In this document: positions 12,496-24,196 of the stretch, one piece after another
How the letters are laid out: each line of letters opens with the position of its first letter
Numbering within the stretch: position 1 is the stretch's first letter
Origin: Erodium maritimum
Taxonomy: Eukaryota > Streptophyta > Magnoliopsida > Geraniales > Geraniaceae
NCBI GenBank assembly: GCA_963921825.1
Contig: OY997596.1
Location: 7,073,001-7,137,000 of the forward strand
DNA: 64,000 bases
Direction: 5' to 3'
Notes under the pieces: generated by a model
Told to the model about the DNA's origin: nothing
The model's database searches: none
Seen by the model: the letters and a program-made list of their open reading frames with translations, nothing else
Made by a program: the position numbers and the translations under genes

Positions 12496-13330
12496 TCATC
12501 CTCCGGTGTGACCCTTAGGTTTATGCATGTCAATAGGTCAACGTAAAATCCCATTTTACTTGATCCTACATAAGTGGCAACTAACGAGACTTTAGTATTT
12601 CCTGACACTACATAACGAAACAACCCTATCGATTCTAAACTTTCCGTCATCTATGTCACTATCCTTTTATCTCCGATATCCTGATTGAGATAAGGCATAA
12701 AGCCGTCATCCTTATTAGTCTCAATCATTGTTCCTTGATATGTGAGATGACTGAACATATGATACCCAGTATCATGTGCATGGCCATGCTATTCTTTCAG
12801 TCACTCTCGATCAAGCGGCCGAGAACCGATATCTTTCCCATACCTCAGTATGAGGGATAAATCCCTCAGCCGTCTTTCGTGTCACTCATGTAGCCTGTCA
12901 CCAAGCCAATCTTGGACGTTATGGAAGCCCTGTTACGGACAAAGTTAGGCTCGGGTCAAACTCAGTTGTTGACTACATAGCGATCACAAAGACTCATTGG
13001 TCTAAGGATGCATGACAAGCTACGACACTGAATATGTTCATGACTTAATCTATGGCACATATTCAGGGCGGGTCGTCCAATATCATGTCCCACATGATAT
13101 CTATGATCAGACCCCGGAATCCCATTCCAATGACTAACAAAACGTAAGCCATAAAGAGACATCTTTCATACTAGTCGCTTCTAGTGAAGCTTTGTCTACT
13201 AGGGACCCATCGAGTGTGATCTATCTCGATCTGTGGTTCTATTCGCATTGTGGGCATAGATCAGAGGACACATCGATATATTACTTCAACACATAAGTAA
13301 TATAAAGCCGCTTTAATTTCATTGCTAACG
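12496..13330 (-). repeat. Old LTR-type repeat, right part
   Basis: This is the continuation of 1065-1810 across the Gypsy insertion. On the minus strand it contains the phrases 'ggacgacccgccctgaata' and 'catggccatgc', which have recognisable counterparts in the repeats at 54299-55000 and 57640-58320. No protein is visible. I place it with long LTRs of non-autonomous elements, but the family is not certain. Confidence 0.4.
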
Positions 13331-13859
13331 ACGATATATACATTTGGACATTTAGGATTGAACTACAGGCACTAAGACTAACAAAAGGAATCCGGCCAAA
13401 TGAAGCTGCAGCTATCTCCAAGACGTGGGCTTTTGTCTTAATGGACATCGACCAGAATGTGATTGACGGTCAGCATCTTCCCCCTGTGTATGTCGACGAA
13501 GGCTGGTAAGCAGCCTCGTCGAGAATTATGATAGGCCCTTGGTCGGTTGGGAGGATTGTTTGAATTACGTCCCAACCTTTCCTTAGGGGTTATGTACCTT
13601 GGGTGATTGTTATTATGCCCATGTGTTCCAAGACAGCCTCCTTCCGTGGAATTTAGCTCCTTGGTCTAGTGTCATTGAGCGTATCTTCAGTTTTCAGTGC
13701 TCTTCTACCACGTTGTGTAGAATTATTTTAATTTCAAACATGTATGCCAGATCACTTGTATTATTTCCAAACGAGGAATCTCGACATTGGGTTTATCCCT
13801 CGACTCTCAATGTTGTATCATTTGATTGAATGAATGTTTACTCTTTTACTCAAAAAAAA
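13331..13859 (+). other. Possible 5'-truncated retroposon tail with poly(A)
   Basis: A short open stretch (about 13332-13512) reads without stops and ends VYVDEGW-stop; I do not recognise the protein. It is followed by about 340 bp of non-coding sequence and a run of nine A (about 13851-13859), preceded by 'tttactcttttactc'. This is how many plant LINE-type insertions end. A weak direct repeat (ATTTCAT plus similar bases) lies at about 13317 and 13860. Identity and boundaries are tentative. Confidence 0.3.
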
Positions 13860-14123
13860 ATTTCATCTAATAACAATAATAAAAAAAATGAGAGTACAAG
13901 TAAATAACCCAGTATTAGACGTTTCTATAAGATGATGATAACAATGGTTGGACCAAATCTAATGTCAAACTAATAAATGAAGTTTTAGTTATGTACACAA
14001 AAGTTGTGTGGTAGCAAACATAATGTCAAAATATTATTTATAAAGAGCCCTGCACCTTTCAGGTGTCTATTTCGATATAATTATGTGAACATATGTTAGG
14101 TGTGAGAAAATCAAATGTCAGAG
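13860..14123. other. Spacer, no feature seen
   Basis: This is AT-rich sequence between the poly(A) run and the target-site duplication of the first Mutator-like hairpin. No reading frame or repeat was recognised. Confidence 0.5.
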
Positions 14124-14223
14124 TAATAAATTGGGAAAACGACAAATACATACCTTTAATTTGTCACGTTTTACTAATTCTTATTCTTACGTGTTTTTAT
14201 ATCCAATATATATCCCGATGTTT

Positions 14224-16656
14224 AGAAATACGAAATTAAAAAAAAACGATCTCGTCTACCCTAGCCACCAGGGTCCCTTCTACCCTAGCCACCAGGGTTC
14301 AGTCGCCGTCATCGCTCGCCACCGTCGTCTTCTCCGGCCTCCTCGCCGTCCTCGCTACCGTCCATGTCGTCATCGTCGCCCGTGCACAGCAACAGCCGCC
14401 GTCGCGTTTCTTCTCAGCCGCCGCGCCGCCTGCCTCCCTCATGTTGCCTCTGACCTCCGCCTCCCCCGCAGCTCTCCTTCCATTTCCGGCCATCCAGCTT
14501 CAGATCTACCGCTACACTGTCATTTCTCGTCGGAAATTGTTCTACCCGGCCAGATCCAACCTACTCCCGACATGCCACAACAACACGACCCTCCCTACGT
14601 GCTTGGATCCCTCCCCAATGAACTCCTTGTGTCGCCTGAAGTGCAGCCACCTCCCCTGCCAGATCCCGGACAATGGATAAATCCCCTGGCCCTGAAGGAT
14701 AAGCCGGGGTCGAACCAGGTTGAGACCGAAGGCGGTAGGTCACCGGTGATCAGTCTGAACCAGGGAGGACGTCACCTGGTGGTGTCGGACACTCCTCGGG
14801 ACCGGATATCTCTCTCTCAACCACCAACTGTGACGGAGGTGGGCAGTTCCAGCCATCTGACGGACCGGCCGTCGGATACGAACTCTCGACGTCCCGGCGG
14901 ACGAGGGCCGGCTGGTAGGCCAACGGAGGACCAATCATCTCGCATCGCCCCGGTCCCGGACTGGGAGGACGATGATGACGAGATTATGGTGTCGGAGGAG
15001 GGCGTTCCACTATTCACAAAGGGAACGTATCAGTTTTCCCTCGCAGCTAGGGTTGCAGGTGATCGGGTCTACAACCAGAACACAGTCTGCGCGATGATGC
15101 TCCAGAAATGGAAAGTGACGGGCATCCAGGTGGAATTCATGTCACCGGAAGTAACAGGCTACCATTTCCCGTCTGAGGAGTCGATGGAGAATGTCCGCCA
15201 CAGGGGTCCTTGGAGCTTCAAGGGATATCCCCTCCTGCTGGAGCCCCTCAAGCAATTTGTTCGGGCCAATGATATCAACTTTCAACATGTGGAGCTCGGG
15301 GTCCGAGCGCTCAACATACCGGGAAAGGCCAGAAACGACTACGTCCGTGGCCTCATCGCTGCCAGCATTGGTACCCAGGTCCCGTCGGCCCCAATTCCGT
15401 TTGCTCGCCGGGAGGACATGTTTCTGTGGCATAGGGTTTGGATGGAACTACAACGACCTCTACGGCGGAGACTTCGTCTCCGATTCCCAGGTACCACGAC
15501 ATCTGCGATAATTGATTTACAATATGAAAGGGTAGTAGATTTCTGTCGTAGGTGTGGAATGTTAACCCACAGGTTTTCGGGATGCAGGACCCCGCTGCCG
15601 GGGATTGGTCGGGAGGAGGTTCGGTATGACCGATCTATACTGGCCCCAAATCAGATGAACGTGGATAGGATGCTGGGGACGGTCTTCAATACACCCCCCC
15701 CCTTCGGTGACCCACCAGTCTATCACGTACCTTCTGAGTGACTTGTCCCTGAACCCGATGATTCGATCCAGGGAGATCAATATGGGTGAACAGTTACCCT
15801 GCTCAGATTATTCTAAGTCTGATAATCTGGCTAAGGTTACCCCAGGAGGGGCAACCAAAGTGTTGCAAGAGGGAGGGCACCGTGTCTCTGGATCGCCACC
15901 GGGCTTTACGAAGCCTGATAATCTGGCTAATGTCCATTCTGCTGATGAGACTCTGGCTCGTGCTGGATCCGCTGATGCTGAAATGACCCGAGAGGGGAAG
16001 GAGAAGGATCCCCAGGGGTAACAGAAAGATCCCCAGTCTGGACTGGGACAGCAGACAGACCCCCATGCTGGACTGGGGAAATGAGGGCCCAGGTGAGGTA
16101 AGGGTAAGATGCCCACCAGAAAGACAAGGAGCGGATCCCTGTATGATCGCCCATCGGAGATGAGGAAGCTGCTGGATGAATTGCCTCCCCACCATCACAC
16201 ATCAGACCAGACCTACCAGAAGACGAAGGGGGCAGAACAGTCGGAGGCACATGTGTCTCCAATGCAGGAATGAACCGACTCAGCAGGGGTGGGTGGAGTC
16301 GTCTTCAGACTATACCTACAAACCCGGGGCAGCCAATGTTGGGAGGTCCCGGGCAGCCTGCACATTTAGCAAAATTTATTTTCATGCATTCTGATTATCT
16401 GTTTTATGTTTGGAACATTTTTCCCTTGTTTGCTTTAGGACTATTTCTCTTATGTCTCGAACTATTGGGACGATGGTAAGGAGTTGTCTTGAGTTTTTGC
16501 CCACGATTCTAAGTGGGCTATTATTATGGGTCCATGAGCGTCGGGCTTGCTACGGTCGGCGCGGACATTTATCTGGAACCCGATGCGGTCACGCCTCACC
16601 CTGCTTGATTACCATTTGGTATTTATGAAAGTCTCTGCTTACCCGTTTCAATATAT
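14224..16656 (+). mobile_element. ORF1-only LINE-type retroposon inserted in the hairpin
   Basis: This 2433-bp insertion is flanked by a near-perfect 18-bp direct repeat (ATATATATCCCGATGTTT at 14206-14223; one mismatch at 16657-16674). The length is typical of target-primed reverse transcription. It holds a DUF4283/zinc-knuckle ORF1 (14572-15741), a frame-shifted continuation to about 16020 and a non-coding 3' part ending 'tttatgaaagtctctgct', like plant LINE 3' ends. No endonuclease or reverse transcriptase ORF2 is present. The first 60 bases contain two copies of 'taccctagccaccaggg'. It is either an internally deleted LINE or a non-autonomous ORF1-carrying derivative. Confidence 0.75.
14572..15741 (+). 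CDS. LINE ORF1-type protein, DUF4283 and CX2CX4HX4C zinc knuckle
   Basis: A 390-residue frame starts at the ATG at 14572. The frame is open further upstream to 14131, but that part runs through the host hairpin's terminal repeat and is not expected to be coding. Residues 1-145 are Pro/Ser/Gly-rich and end in an acidic patch (WEDDDDEIMVSEEG). DUF4283 follows at about 153-235 (QNTVCAMMLQKWK, RGPWSFKGYPLLLEPL). A zinc knuckle lies at 325-338 with Cys325, Cys328, His333 and Cys338 all present (CRRCGMLTHRFSGC). Proteins of this type are RNA-binding ORF1 products of plant L1-like elements. A continuation of the C-terminus appears in another frame after 15707, suggesting a late frameshift. There is no ORF2 downstream. 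It is the least damaged reading frame in the window; whether it is expressed is unknown. Confidence 0.7.
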   Translation: MPQQHDPPYVLGSLPNELLVSPEVQPPPLPDPGQWINPLALKDKPGSNQVETEGGRSPVISLNQGGRHLVVSDTPRDRISLSQPPTVTEVGSSSHLTDRPSDTNSRRPGGRGPAGRPTEDQSSRIAPVPDWEDDDDEIMVSEEGVPLFTKGTYQFSLAARVAGDRVYNQNTVCAMMLQKWKVTGIQVEFMSPEVTGYHFPSEESMENVRHRGPWSFKGYPLLLEPLKQFVRANDINFQHVELGVRALNIPGKARNDYVRGLIAASIGTQVPSAPIPFARREDMFLWHRVWMELQRPLRRRLRLRFPGTTTSAIIDLQYERVVDFCRRCGMLTHRFSGCRTPLPGIGREEVRYDRSILAPNQMNVDRMLGTVFNTPPPFGDPPVYHVPSE

Positions 16657-17665
16657 ATATATATCACGATGTTTTCTTTTATAACAAATAGCCTCTCCTT
16701 TAAATTTTTCATCCATTTTTTGTTAACTTTTTCTAAAATACACAAAATGCCCTTAGAACAAATAAATCATTTTTATTTACAAAAATCATTTTGACTTTAG
16801 AAAAAATAATATTCTGACATTTTTTAAATCATTTTTATTTTTAAATTTTCTTTTTTTTTAAATTGAATATTTTTTTTTTTCGAATTCAGTTTTTATTTGA
16901 AAAAAAATCACTTTTTATTTATAAAAATAGTTTTTTAATGAGATATCAGTTTTCATTTCCTACCCTAAATTCCTCGTCCACTTGCGTTAATTTTTTAATA
17001 ACAAATAATTATGAAAATAAAAATTGATTTTAAATTAGAAATGATTTTTTCAAAATAAAAGTATATTTTTTAAAATAAAAATAAAAACTGATTTTTTAAG
17101 AAATAAAAACTGATTTTTAAAATAATATAAACTGTATTTTTAAAATAAAATCTTGATTTTTAGAAATAATTTTTTAACATAAAAATTTTGATTTTAAAAA
17201 ATAAATTTATTTTTATAAATAAATACCGAATTTTCAAAATATTTATTTTTATAATTATGATTTTTAGAATTTTATTTTACTAAAATAAAAATGAATTTTT
17301 GAAAATAAAAAAAATCTAAAATTATAACTAGTTTTAAGAATTAAAAAAAAATTGATCAAATTTTTTTAATTATTTTGACTAATGTATATATAAAAAATAA
17401 AAGAGATATAAGAAATTTTGAATTTAGTTAAAATGGCATTTTCGTTTCTGTAAATAACTAATGGTATTTTCGTAATTATTTGAAAGATAGTTGAGAATAT
17501 TTTCATCATTTAACAAAAACAAGACTAACAGAGTAGGACAGCAGTGGCTATTAGTCATAAAAGCAAACATCGGGGTAGGTATTTAATAATATAAAAAATA
17601 TGAAAGTAGGTATCAGAGAAACGCGACAACTTAAGGATTGTATTTGTCGTTTTTCCTAATAAATT

Positions 17666-18017
17666 ATAAGGTTCATTGTAAATTAGCTTACCAAACTTCA
17701 TGTAAAATTTTAGAAATCGAGTAGGGTGGGTATTAATCAGCCGATCATTTTCGCCCTCTCAAACTCAATCAATAAGTATCGTTTCACCTGTTTAGGCAAA
17801 AAAAATATTATAAGGGGATAAATATAGCTGAAAATCCCACATTTGATCCCCCTTAAATGATAAAAAAAAAAAAACCTGCCCAAAACTAATACCTTAATAT
17901 TATATGTTTATGTGTAATTGTTCATTTGTTCTTCACCAACATTACAAGAAAATGAGAGGTAACAAAATAAACACCATAACATGTTCATCAAAAGTACAAA
18001 AAAAATTACATCTCCTG
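17666..18017. other. Spacer, no feature seen
   Basis: This is AT-rich sequence between the hairpin and the next retroposon, with a poly(A) run near 17860. No gene or repeat was recognised. Confidence 0.5.
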
Positions 18018-18034
18018 CTTGTGTTCTTCACTTT

Positions 18035-19256
18035 TTTTTTATCAGCAAAGCAGAAATTAAATTGAACCTCTTACGAGGATGATGAAGAGTTACATGAATA
18101 GCCTAACTACAGGCTTGAATACACCACACTTCCTGAAGGACGCAGCCTTCAGAAAAAACTTGCAAAACAGTGATACAACCCAGAAATACAAGATGAAAAT
18201 GAATACAACCCAGAAATATCAGATGAAAATGAAAGGCCTAAAAACCGGATTCGCAACCTTGAAACACTAAAAGGATCCACCTTGAAGCTCAAAAGCAAAC
18301 CACAACCTCCTACAACCCAAGGAACCCTTCCCCGAACTAAGCTGGATTTATAACCCCTCAAATCTCAACAAAGCCCTCTATCCCATACGAAACGGAGAGT
18401 TTGAAATGTCGGTGGCCAGCACCACTATCGACTGAGATCACACCAGTGGAAATCCACCGATGCCCACAAACCATAACTACTCAGCAAGAGGAATCCTAGG
18501 GCAGAAGCCACATGCCCTCGCCGGTGGCCAACACCAAGCCGGCGATTTCAAGCCACAGAAGAGTGTCGAGGGCACCAGGAAGCTCTGGCAAAGTAGATCG
18601 GAGAATGGGAAGAGGATAACCAAGAAAACAAGGAGAAGGGAGGAGAACAAACCTTAGGAGCCAAGCTCCGACGAGCAGATCTGACCTTGAAGGTGAGTGC
18701 AAATCTCCGGCGAGCAGAAGGCAAGGGTCACTCAACCCTTCACCAGCGAGGCAGCAACCGAACTGGCCTAGACTCCTCCGAGCGCCAGATCCAGCCAAAT
18801 CAAGCCAAGGTCGGTAAGAAGCTGACCGGAGAGGCTCGCTCCTCACTTAATCGACATCGGCGCCACCATGCTGTGGCCAACACCAACAACATCCACTTGA
18901 AGAGAGCCGCCGGCAGAAGAGGTCACGAGCTCCACAGGAACGAGCCAACAACGAACCCAAAACCTCCGCCAACCCCTCGAGGACGACGATGAGATGGAGA
19001 ATCCGGCCTGAGAGAGCTAGATCTACACCCCACCGACGTCGAGGAGAGTAGATCTGAAGAGGACCAGATCTGTCAAAGGGGAAGGGGGAAAACGGATGGA
19101 GAGGAAGAAAGGGAGGAGGAGAGACCAAGGAGAGAACCAGCGGTGGCCGTGGCGACAGAAGCCACCGTGGCCACCGCCGGAAAATGAGAAGAGGAAGGGG
19201 GCTTGTGGCGGAGCGGTGGTGAGTCGATTTCTAGAGAGAAGACGGAGAGTCTCTCC
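18035..19256 (-). mobile_element. Non-coding LINE-like retroposon with 17-bp TSD
   Basis: A 1.2-kb minus-strand insertion is bounded by a perfect 17-bp direct repeat (CTTGTGTTCTTCACTTT at 18018-18034 and 19257-19273). On the plus strand it begins with poly(T), so the minus-strand transcript ended in poly(A) preceded by 'tttctgctttgctgat'. Its 5' half is GC- and CT-rich like a plant 5' leader (many 'ccgg' and 'agatct' phrases). No frame shows a known domain; open frames on both strands look incidental. The 3' tail resembles that of the element at 21726-24181, so both may use the same LINE machinery. Confidence 0.8.
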
Positions 19257-19273
19257 CTTGTGTTCTTCACTTT

Positions 19274-19839
19274 ACTTTTTTATGTTCTTCATAAAAATAC
19301 GTGGGAACAAAATAACTTAAGTCAGTATAATAATAAGTGAACATACAAACTTTGAATCTTGTGAATCGTATTTATAAAATTACAATCATGTTAATATAAA
19401 TAATGTGTAATATGATCATCTAATGTAAATTAAATTCTTAGAGCGTGTATAGTATAGTAAGACTCGTGTTAGGGATTCATATGCAAACTGTGCAGAATAG
19501 TGAGTCTGAATCCCTTAATTTAACTGTGTTTCAAAATATTGAGACAAATGTTGCGACTCATGTTTTGACTGGATGCTAAATTTATATTTTACTAAAATTA
19601 TTAAATTCCGATTTAAAATAATAAATACTAAGGAAAATTGAAATAAATTTAACAAAATTAATTAATAATTAAATAAATTAACTAAATGAATTGAAACTTC
19701 TAATTTATTCATCCCCGAATAATACAACCCAAAACACATTGACAAAACAATTCTTACAGAGAAAAACACTTTGTCACTCGGCGTCTGATTGAAAATACGC
19801 TCCAAACTGACCCCATGTGTGCTCAACAAGGTCTTCTTA
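19274..19839. other. AT-rich flank of the Harbinger element
   Basis: There is no gene here. From about 19441 the sequence may belong to the Harbinger transposon's own end ('gagcgtgtatagta' is the style of PIF/Harbinger termini). A matching inverted end on the right side was only weakly visible near 21400-21435. Confidence 0.3.
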
Positions 19840-21111
19840 GAGTTGATGGTGGGTCAGATCATTTGTCAAATTGAGTCGAGCGGTCAAGCGTTGTTGGTAG
19901 GACAAGGGCCCTCCCTGGTCCATCATTCAGGTGGTGTCCAATCTGATATATCCGGAGGGGCGTCGTAATACAAGTCTTTATCTTCTACTTCGTATCGGTC
20001 ACATTCACCCTCTACAATCATGTTGTGTATAATGATACAAGTGTGCATGATATCAGCCAAAGTCTTCTTGCTCCAAACACAAGCAGGCTACAAAGTTATG
20101 TACCACCGTGCTTGGAGGACTCCAAAAGCATGTTCACTAACTTTTCGAAAACCTTCTTGGACTTTAGAAGATAAAAAATGTGTTTGCGTGTAGTGGGATG
20201 GTAAGTTGACCTCGCGAACCGACTCCATGATGGGTAAATGTTGTCAACCAAATAATAAGGTCGGTCGTAGCGATACCCGTTGATCTCGAACTCCATGAAA
20301 AAGTCATGGCCTTCAAAAGCATCATTGAATAAATGGTCGGCATTGTGGACGTTGATGTCATTGTTCAAGTTATCCATCCCATAAAGGAACGCCAAATCCA
20401 CAAATAACGGGACCATATAGCTTCCAGCATAATGGTTGGATCCTCGTGCAGATCTCCTTGGCCATAGGCTCCTTGCATGGCGAATAAGAGATTCTTCCAC
20501 TCCCAATGCATGTAGTTAAGACTCCCAATCATGTTGAGGAACCCTCGATTGTACCCTGATTCGAGTAATCGAGTCAAGTTCTTCATTGGTTGTTTACGCT
20601 CGTACTCATCCATGAAAACCTCAGCAACGCCTTACAAAACCCGTGTACACATTGGAGTATGGTACTTACCCCACATCTTAGGGATTCGTCCAATGAATTG
20701 GCCGAGCACCCGTACGCTAGCATTCATATCGCGGCGGTCCTTTTTTTGGTGTGGTTATAACCCCAAGCGTTGATAGTGTCCCGCTTATGAACAAAGTAAT
20801 CGGCATGCTCTGCTATCTTGTTCATAACCCGTTGAAAAAGTGGTTGTAACATACGGAATCGATACCTAAACATATCAAGCCCATACGTGGGGTTCTCGAC
20901 AAAATAATCCTACATCAGTCGGTCGTGGACTTCGAGACGACCTTCGTTAATCTCTCATCAGGATGGTTCCCCACTTTCGATCCTTTTCCTATGTGTGTTG
21001 ATCCTTGGCTTTTCTCTCTCTCTATCACTTTCATCCCTTCGCGGATTCGTTGCTCCACTGCACGAATGTTGGCTTCCAACTCCTCCATAGATGAGACTCG
21101 TCGTCAGACAT
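19840..21111 (-). pseudogene. PIF/Harbinger transposase (DDE_Tnp_4), inactive
   Basis: A nuclease-type transposase gene starts at the ATG at 21111 (MSDDES) and runs down to about 19840. Recognisable blocks are GSLNYMHWEWKNLLFAMQG (about 20480-20545), DNLNNDINVHNADHLFNDAF, a Tyr-rich segment NGYRYDRPYYLVDNIYPSW (about 20220-20290) and, in another frame, IMHTCIIxHNMIVE near 20000-20060. The family's first catalytic Asp (in the GS-D-CMHWEW motif) is Asn here. The Asp in NNDINV is kept, and the region of the catalytic Glu is degenerate. Several frameshifts and stops separate the blocks. The family cuts and pastes DNA with a MYB-like partner, which I did not find. Confidence 0.85.
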
Positions 21112-21198
21112 TTTTTATCAAAATTTGTGAGAGAAATTTGGGGTTTTTAGAAAGAAATTTGAGAGAAATGTTGATGGTTTGATGAATGGGATGGATGT

Positions 21199-21206
21199 AT
21201 TTTATA
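21199..21206 (-). promoter_or_regulatory. TATA box of the Harbinger transposase gene
   Basis: TATAAAAT on the minus strand lies about 90 bp upstream of the transposase ATG at 21111, in the normal distance range for a plant core promoter. No further element could be supported. Confidence 0.45.
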
Positions 21207-21435
21207 GATGGGGAATTTTGATTATTTTAGGTTGAAATCTGATTTTTTTTTTCAAAAAAACTAGCCGTTATGACCGTTGGGGCCAATGGTCATTTTATCC
21301 CCACCTGGTCACATGGCAACCAGCTATTGGCTGGCGTGCGAACCGTGAATCGCAAACCAGCAACCCACTTTAGTGTGCTGTGGGTCACGAACAATGACCC
21401 TAACCCACAATTTAGTGGATCGTGAGTCGTGGTTC

Positions 21436-21710
21436 GGGACACATGTCAAATTGTAACTTTGAAACTCAAAATTAAACACCAATTGTTATCACATTAAACT
21501 AACTTAATTTCATATATACACACTATTGTACACCACTAAGTTTTGTATTTTTGAAGCTGTAACTTTTAAACCTTTGTAATGTCTGTAATTTACATTAATA
21601 CTATATTTTTGGAAAACTTCATATGAATCATCACAAAAATTCAATAACTCGATGAAATTAAACGATTAGAAATCAACATGCTTATAATAAATCATCATAG
21701 AAATGCAATA
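21436..21710. other. Spacer, no feature seen
   Basis: This is AT-rich sequence between the Harbinger remnant and the next retroposon. Nothing was recognised. Confidence 0.4.
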
Positions 21711-21725
21711 ACATCATACATAGTT

Positions 21726-24181
21726 TTTTTATCGGCAAAGCATATTGAAATTTTATAAATCCTCTTTTGAGGTGAAAAAGGATTACAAGATCCAGCTACA
21801 GACCTTCAAAAGAAATTTCAAGACGATCAAAGTCGACATATAAGGAAAAAAAACAAGAACACAACCGACAAAACAACCATATTACAACCAGAACTAAGTA
21901 ACCAACCCAAGAATCTCAGAACCAAGAGCAACCAAGAAGAAAATACAACACCAAACAGAGAAAACGAAACCTGAAGAACAACAGCCAGCACAGGCCCACA
22001 AGAAGAAAATAACAACCCAAGATCACAGTGGAAACATCCCCAAGAAGCTAAAAAAATACAAACAGGATCTGAAATCCGAATATAACCAACATGAAGCTCT
22101 GAATTTGTAAAAACGGGTCTAGAATACCCTAATCTGACCACCATTAAGCACACTTTGGGGAAGAAGCTTCCAACTGCCAGGCTAACCAGAAGACTTCCAA
22201 TCCTTAACCTTGAATGAAGGAACAACTCTCATCTCAATAGAGTTGCCAACTATCGAAGGAGAAGATGACAACAACTAAAATGTCACCGGCCAACACCGCT
22301 AACGATTGAGACGGACCCGAATAACCATACATATCTTAGCTGATGGCTTTTGGAGGGGGAAAACAATGCCCAAGACACTCCTTGGTGCTCAACGCCTTTA
22401 ACCGACGAGCTCGAACCACACCCGGTTCGAGAAAAAAGGAAGACAAAACGCACAAGTATGTATGAATGGGTCAGAGAAGACTAACCAAACAAGGGAGGGA
22501 GAGGAGAGTACCTCAGAACAGTCGACCAACAATCCAGAGATCGGGTGGAAAAGCACAAGAAGCAGCTAGAATAGCTCAGCAACGATCCAAACCCAATAGG
22601 ATGTAAAAGCGCGTCCCACGACCTGAGCTAGAGCCAGACACCTCCAATGACCTACGAGAAGCTCCTCCATCAAAACCGCGAGAAACAGAGCAGACAATGA
22701 AGCTCGCACTCAGCCCTCCGATACCTAATTCTGGCAAACACCGAAAAGAGGCCCAAAAAGGGGGGGACCGGTATTCATACCGAGTACAAGCTCCAGACTC
22801 CAAGCCGGCAGCAGCAAGTCTATATTTCCGAGAAACTGAAGCTGGAACGCGTGCTGAGCGTTCCGAAACCGAGACCGGTAACCCCTCTCCAATTGAAAGC
22901 AAGGACTCGAAGGAGAAGGCCTATAATGATACCGAGCACGATCCAACCTGGACCCAGAAAAAGGAGACACCAAAGCCAACAAAGCAACAGTCACCTCCGA
23001 AGAACCCCCCCCCCCCCCAACCCCACCCCTACACCACAAGCAACAAACGATATCAGGATGTCGGGCTGGTAACGCACCCGATCCTCTTCACGAATTCAGC
23101 CACGACTGAGAAACGCCAAACAGAGAGGGCCCGGTATTTCTACCGGGCACGTGCCAGACCTTTGGGGCTACGGAGATCGGGATCCACAGATAAGGTCACA
23201 AAAAACCACCAGACTAGGGAGAAATGTGAACAAAACCAACCAAACCGGAGCCGGCGAGATCGAGTTGAGACCAACACCATCAGCCACCACGAACGTTGAG
23301 TCCCAAACTTAAACCCACGATCTTAAAGCCGAGAACAAGAAGCGTGTCCCACTGTAGGAAAAGTATAAGACATCAACCTCACCAGAAATCAGGTCATCCG
23401 GAAAATCCACCGAGTTTCGGACGGCCTAGCAACTGCCCTTCCCAAATCTCCACAACAAAGTCATAGAGGAAGCTGGTAGATGGCTGGCCGGAGAACAAGC
23501 ATTCTGGTAGAACCAGCCCGAGTCGCCTTTGCACGCTCCCAGATCTGAAAGTAGAGGGGTCTCCTTCAAATCAGGCGAGCAGCAACACCTCACCAAAAAT
23601 CCACAGAGGATAAGCAGAAATCCATCTTCGGCGACTTCAGTAGGGCCGGCCGGAGCAAACCACGACATGAGCAACATCAAACCTCCAAAAGCCAACCGGC
23701 TGGGCAAGATCTGATGGCGTCCACGTAGTCCGACTCTTAAACCTAGGCACCAAGGGGTAGTGAGAAACGAAGCCCCGTGACGAAGCCCATTAGAACTTCT
23801 CCGAGCAAGGCTCACCGGCGACGAGACCAAAGCTGTCCAAGATGAATCAGATCTGAAACTTCCATATCTGAGCCAAAGACCATGAACGGAAGTCCATGCT
23901 CACTACTGGCGAGCTGGTAAGGACTCCACCAATGACCGGTCGCTAGAATTTGAACAGACCCAAGGACGTCAGCGCCGAAAAGACAAGACAGCGAGGAGGT
24001 GAGAAGGTAAAAGGAGAGGGATGGGAAGGGGATGAGGGAAAAATAGAAGTGGATGAGGAGAAGAGGTGTGGGAGAAGCCTCCGCCGGTCACAGCCGAGGC
24101 CGGAGCCGGCGGGGACAAGGGGCGGCGGCAAAAAGGGGCTGGTTTTTAGGGTTTTTTCGGACTTGTTGATATTACTTCTCT
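21726..24181 (-). mobile_element. Non-coding LINE-like retroposon, 2.5 kb, with TSD
   Basis: A minus-strand insertion is bounded by similar 15-bp repeats (ACATCATACATAGTT at 21711-21725 and ACGTCACACATAGTT at 24182-24196; 13 of 15 match). The plus strand begins with poly(T); the minus-strand 3' end reads 'aatatgctttgccgat' then poly(A), close to the tail of 18035-19256. The 5' end is GC-rich and leader-like ('ccctaaaaaccagcccc'). A run of ten C lies near 23007. No frame carries a known domain. The 200-codon plus-strand frame at 22697-23299 is antisense to the element and has low-complexity composition, so I do not call it a gene. Confidence 0.7.
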
Positions 24182-24196
24182 ACGTCACACATAGTT

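Larger units (their letters stand above)
14133..17656. mobile_element. Mutator-like hairpin element carrying a retroposon
   Basis: The outer ends are inverted repeats (GGGAAAACGACAAATAC at the left; GGAAAAACGACAAATAC reading inward from the right). They are flanked by a perfect 9-bp target-site duplication, TAATAAATT, at 14124-14132 and 17657-17665, the hallmark of Mutator-type transposition. Without the retroposon at 14224-16656 the element would be about 1.07 kb. It would fold on itself, because 16675-17150 is an imperfect inverted copy of 17170-17590. The interior is very AT-rich with a reiterated 'aaaaactgatttt' phrase. It encodes no transposase, so it would have needed one supplied in trans. 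Confidence 0.88.

Noticed and set aside
17000..17400. AT-rich stretch as a matrix-attachment region or replication origin
   Set aside because: The composition is fully explained by the inverted AT-rich arms of the Mutator-like hairpin; nothing specific supports an origin.
22697..23299. 200-codon plus-strand frame
   Set aside because: It is antisense to a retroposon with clear orientation, has low-complexity Lys/Glu/Pro composition, and other frames are equally open because the region is AT-poor.
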